Source: Mesostigma viride
Lineage: Eukaryota; Streptophyta; Mesostigmatophyceae; Mesostigmatales; Mesostigmataceae
DNA length: 20,954 nt
Assembly: GCA_009746045.1 (NCBI GenBank)
Contig: RPFO01000526.1
Span: 1-20,954 of the forward strand
Reading direction: 5' to 3'
Shown here: positions 17,262-20,954 of the stretch, piece by piece
Position numbering within the stretch: position 1 is the stretch's first letter
Layout: the number at the start of each line of letters is the position of its first letter
Translations under genes and position numbers: made by a program
Notes under the pieces: model-generated
What the model saw: the letters and a program-made list of their open reading frames with translations, nothing else
The model's database searches: none
Told to the model about the DNA's origin: nothing

Positions 17262-18789
17262 CTCCATGTACGTAGACAAGCCATGATGACCCCATGGGAG
17301 CCTAAATCCTCATCATTAAATACATAAATGCCACCCATGTACGTAGACGGGCCATGATGACACCAATGGAGCCTGAATCCTCATCATTTTGTTTTCTTTG
17401 ACATCCATGTACATACGTAGGCCAGCCATGATGACACCAATGGAGCCTGAATCCTCATCATTAATTACATACATGCCATCCATGTACGTAGACAGGCCAT
17501 GATGACACCATGGGAGCCTGAATCCTCATCATTTACTATTCCTTGACATCCATGTACGTAGACGGGCCATGATGACACCATGGGAGCCTGAATCCTCATC
17601 ATTAAATACATAAATGACATCCATGTACGTAGACAGGCCATGATGACACCATGGGAGCCTGAATCCTCATCATTTACTATTCCTTGACATCCATGTACGT
17701 AGACGGGCCATGATGACACCATGGGAGCCTGAATCCTCATCATTTACTATTCCTTGACATCCATGTACGTAGACGGGCCATGATGACACCATGGGAGCCT
17801 GAATCCTCATCAATTTGTTTTCTTTGACATCCATGTACATACGTAGGCCAGCCATGATGACACCAATGGAGCCTGAATCCTCATCATTAATTACATACAT
17901 GCCATCCATGTACGTAGACAGGCCATGATGACACCATGGGAGCCTGAATACTCATCATTTACTATTCCTTGACATCCATGTACGTGGACGGGCCATGATG
18001 ACACCATGGGAGCCTGAATCCTCATGATTTACTATTCCTTGACATCCATGTACGTAGGCCAGCCATGGAGACACCATGGGAGCCTGAATCCTCCTCATTA
18101 ATTACATACATGCCATCCATGTACGTAGACAAGCCATGATGACCCCATGGGAGCCTGAATCCTCATCATTTTTTTTTCTTTGACATCCATGTACGTAGAC
18201 GGGCCATGATGACACCATGGGAGCCTGAATCCTCATCATTAATTACATAAATGACATCCATGTACGTAGACGGGCCATGATGACACCATGGGAGCCTGAA
18301 TCCTCATCATTAATTACATACTTGCCATTCATGTACGTAGACGGGCCATGGAGACACCATGGGAGCCTGAATCCTCATCATTTACTATTCCTTGACATCC
18401 ATGTATGTAGACAGGCCATGATGACACCATGGGAGCCTGAATACTCATCATTTACTATTCCTTGACATCCATGTACGTGGACGGGCCATGATGACACCAT
18501 GGGAGCCTGAATCCTCATGATTTACTATTCCTTGACATCCATGTACGTAGGCCAGCCATGGAGACACCATGGGAGCCTGAATCCTCCTCATTAATTACAT
18601 ACATGCCATCCATGTACGTAGACAAGCCATGATGACACCATGGGAGCCTGAATCCTCATCATTAACTACATACATGCCATCCATGTACGTACACGGGCCA
18701 TGATGACACCATGGGAGCCTGAATCCTCCTCATTAATTACATACTTGCCATTCATGTACGTAGACGGGCCATGATGACACCAATGGAGC

Positions 18790-18825
18790 CTGAATCCTCT
18801 TCATTTTTTTTATGAGAGGATTCAG
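18790..18825. repeat. Inverted satellite fragment forming a hairpin (copy A)
   Basis: CTGAATCCTCTTCAT is followed by a T run and ATGAGAGGATTCAG, an inverted copy of the unit's own CTGAATCCTC segment. The arms pair over about 14 bases with one bulge. Confidence 0.8.
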
Positions 18826-20285
18826 GTTACATAAATGCCATCCATGTACGTAGACAAGCCATGATGACACCATGGGAGCCTGAATCCTCATCATTATATA
18901 CAAAAATGCCATCCATGTACGTAGACGGGCCATGATGACACATGGGAGCCTGAATCCTCATCATTAACTACATACATGCCATCCATGTACGTACACGGGC
19001 CATGATGACACCATGGGAGCCTGAATCCTCCTCATTAATTACATACTTGCCATTCATGTACGTAGACGGGCCATGAGACACCATGGGAGCCTGAATCCTC
19101 ATCATTAATTACATACATGCCATCCATGTACGTAGACAAGCATGATGACACCATGGAGCCTGAATCCTCATCATTATATACAAAATGCCAACCATGTACG
19201 TAGACGGGCCATGATGACCCCATGGGAGCCTGAATCCTCATCATTAATTACATAAATGCCATTCATGTACGTAGGCCAGCCATGATGACACCATGGGAGC
19301 CTGAATCCTCATCATTAATTACATACTTGCCATTCATGTACGTAGACGGGCCATGGAGACACCATGGGAGCCTGAATCCTCATCATTTACTATTCCTTGA
19401 CATCCATGTACGTAGACGGGCCATGATGACACCATGGGAGCCTGAATCCTCATCATTTACTATTCCTTGACATCCATGTACGTAGACGGGCCATGATGAC
19501 ACCATGGGAGCCTGAATCCTCCTCATTAATTACATAAATGCCAACCATGTACGTAGACGGGCCATGATGACACATGGGAGCCTGAATCCTCATCATTACT
19601 ACTATAAAGGCCATCCATGTACGTAGGCCAGCCATGGAGACACCATGGGAGGCTGAATCCTCCTCATTAATTACATAATGCCAACCTAGTACGTAGACAA
19701 GCCATGATGACCCATGGGAGCCTGAATCCTCATCATTATATACAAAAATGCCATCCATGTACGTAGACGGGCCATGATGACACCATGGGAGCCTGAATCC
19801 TCATCATTAATTACATAAATGCCATCCATGTACGTAGGCCAGCCATGATGACACCATGGGAGCCTGAATCCTCATCATTAATTACATACTTGCCATTCAT
19901 GTACGTAGACGGAACCATGGAGACACCATGGGAGCCTGAATCCTCCTCATTAATTACATACATGCCATCCATGTACGTAGAAAGCCATGATGACCCCATG
20001 GGAGCCTGAATCCTCATCATTTTTTTTCTTTGACATCCATGTACGTAGACGGGCCATGATGACACCAATGGGAGCCTGAATCCTCATCATTAATGACATA
20101 AATGATCCATGTACGTAGACGGGCCATGATTGACACCATGGGAGCCTGAATCCTCCTCATTAATTACATAAATGCCACCATGTACGTAGACAAGCCATGA
20201 TGACACCATGGGAGCCTGAATCCTCATAATTTACTATTCCTGGACATCCATGTACGTAGGCCAGCCATGATGACACCAATGGAGC

Positions 20286-20321
20286 CTGAATCCTCTTCAT
20301 TTTTTTTATGAGAGGATTCAG
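20286..20321. repeat. Inverted satellite fragment forming a hairpin (copy B)
   Basis: The same inverted fragment as at 18790-18825, 1496 bp further on and in the same ACCAATGGAGCC variant unit. This shows that the structure was copied with its surrounding block. Confidence 0.8.
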
Positions 20322-20954
20322 GTTACATAAATGCCAACCATGTACGTAGACAAGCCATGATGACACCATGGGAGCCTGAATCCTCATCATTTACTATTCC
20401 TTGACATCCATGTACGTAGACGGGCCATGATGACACCATGGGAGCCTGAATCCTCCTCATTAATTACATAAATGCCAACCATGTACGTAGACGGGCCATG
20501 ATGACACCATGGGAGCCTGAATCCTCATCATTATATACAAAAATGCCATCCATGTACGTAGACGGGCCATGATGACACCATGGGAGCCTGAATCCTCATC
20601 ATTATATACAAAAATGCCATCCATGTACGTACACGGGCAATGATGACACCATGGGAGCCTGAATCCTCATCATTAATACATAAATGCCATTCCATGTACG
20701 TAGGCAGCCATGGAGACACCATGGGACCTGAATCCTCCTCATTAATTTACATACATTGCATCCATGTACGTAGACAGCCATGATGACCCATGGGAGCCTG
20801 AATCCTCATCATTTTTTTTTCTTTGACATCCATGTACGTAGACGGGCCATGATGAACCATGGGAGCCTGAATCCTCATCATTAATTACATAAATGACATC
20901 CATGTACGTAGACGGGCCATGATGACACCATGGGAGCCTGAAATCCTCATCATT

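Larger units (their letters stand above)
17262..20954. repeat. Satellite array of about 71-bp units, about 52 copies, running off the window
   Basis: The core recurs every 69-76 bases. It starts near CATGTACGTAGACGGGCCAT (for example 17551, 17622, 17692, 17762) and continues with CACCATGGGAGCCTGAATCC and TCATCATT. Cores are conserved, while the roughly 18-base linker falls into a few types: AATTACATAAATGCCATC, TACTATTCCTTGACATC, T-run plus CTTTGACATC, and ATATACAAAAATGCCATC. A variant core has ACATACGTAGGCCAGCC. The long open frames in the array are by-products of the repeat. The array starts abruptly near 17262 and has no end inside the window. Confidence 0.95.

Noticed and set aside
17262-20954. 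Open frames of 60-100 codons in the satellite, and a CRISPR-like look
   Set aside because: The frames follow the repeat period and appear on both strands. Linkers recur rather than being unique spacers, and the window is eukaryotic, so neither genes nor CRISPR fit.

Overview
The window looks like repeat-rich eukaryotic nuclear DNA. The support is a gene with two recognisable GT-AG introns, a Ty1/copia-type LTR retrotransposon, a minisatellite, and a long satellite array with a unit of about 71 bp. G-box-like motifs in the LTR and the plant-like Gag zinc knuckle suggest a green-lineage host (plant or charophyte alga). I cannot name the species, and a different protist is possible. I see no host housekeeping gene, rRNA or complete tRNA.

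Layout. (1) 1-609: nothing recognisable. (2) 610-4032, minus strand: a transposase-like gene in three exons (4032-2534, 2308-1505, 1341-610). Its introns are 225 and 163 bp, both phase 0, and both start with the donor AG|GTAATT. Intron 1 holds a 72-bp tandem repeat that copies this donor. One -1 frameshift lies at a run of 10 C. (3) 4160-6100: three copies of a repeat carrying the 12-bp palindrome CGCCGGCCGGCG and a related 19-mer; the 19-mer also occurs in intron 2 of the transposase gene. (4) 6100-8400: no supportable gene; an AT-rich tract and short duplications and hairpins. (5) 8401-8557 and 16724-17000: one CA/CCC-rich minisatellite with a unit of about 30 bp, cut in two by the retrotransposon. 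(6) 8558-16723: the 8166-bp LTR retrotransposon. (7) 17001-17260: unique spacer. (8) 17262-20954 and beyond: a mosaic satellite array of about 52 units.

The retrotransposon is the most interesting object. Its two 644-bp LTRs differ at one base, so insertion was recent. The LTRs start AG and end AT rather than TG...CA. Inside are an unrecognised ORF1 (9226-10189), a gag ending in a CCHC knuckle (10258-11580), one in-frame UGA in the leaky context UGA-CUA-G, and a pol (11581-15118). The pol order appears to be integrase, retropepsin-like protease, reverse transcriptase, RNase H. Known copia elements have protease before integrase. The protease-like active site reads DTN instead of DTG/DSG, and the RT active site reads HGDD instead of YVDD.

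All reading-frame breaks I find (seven in the retrotransposon, one in the transposase gene) are in the same -1 sense, and most sit at short homopolymers. Together with near-identical LTRs this suggests one-base homopolymer undercalls in the assembly rather than ordinary decay. Raw reads would decide.
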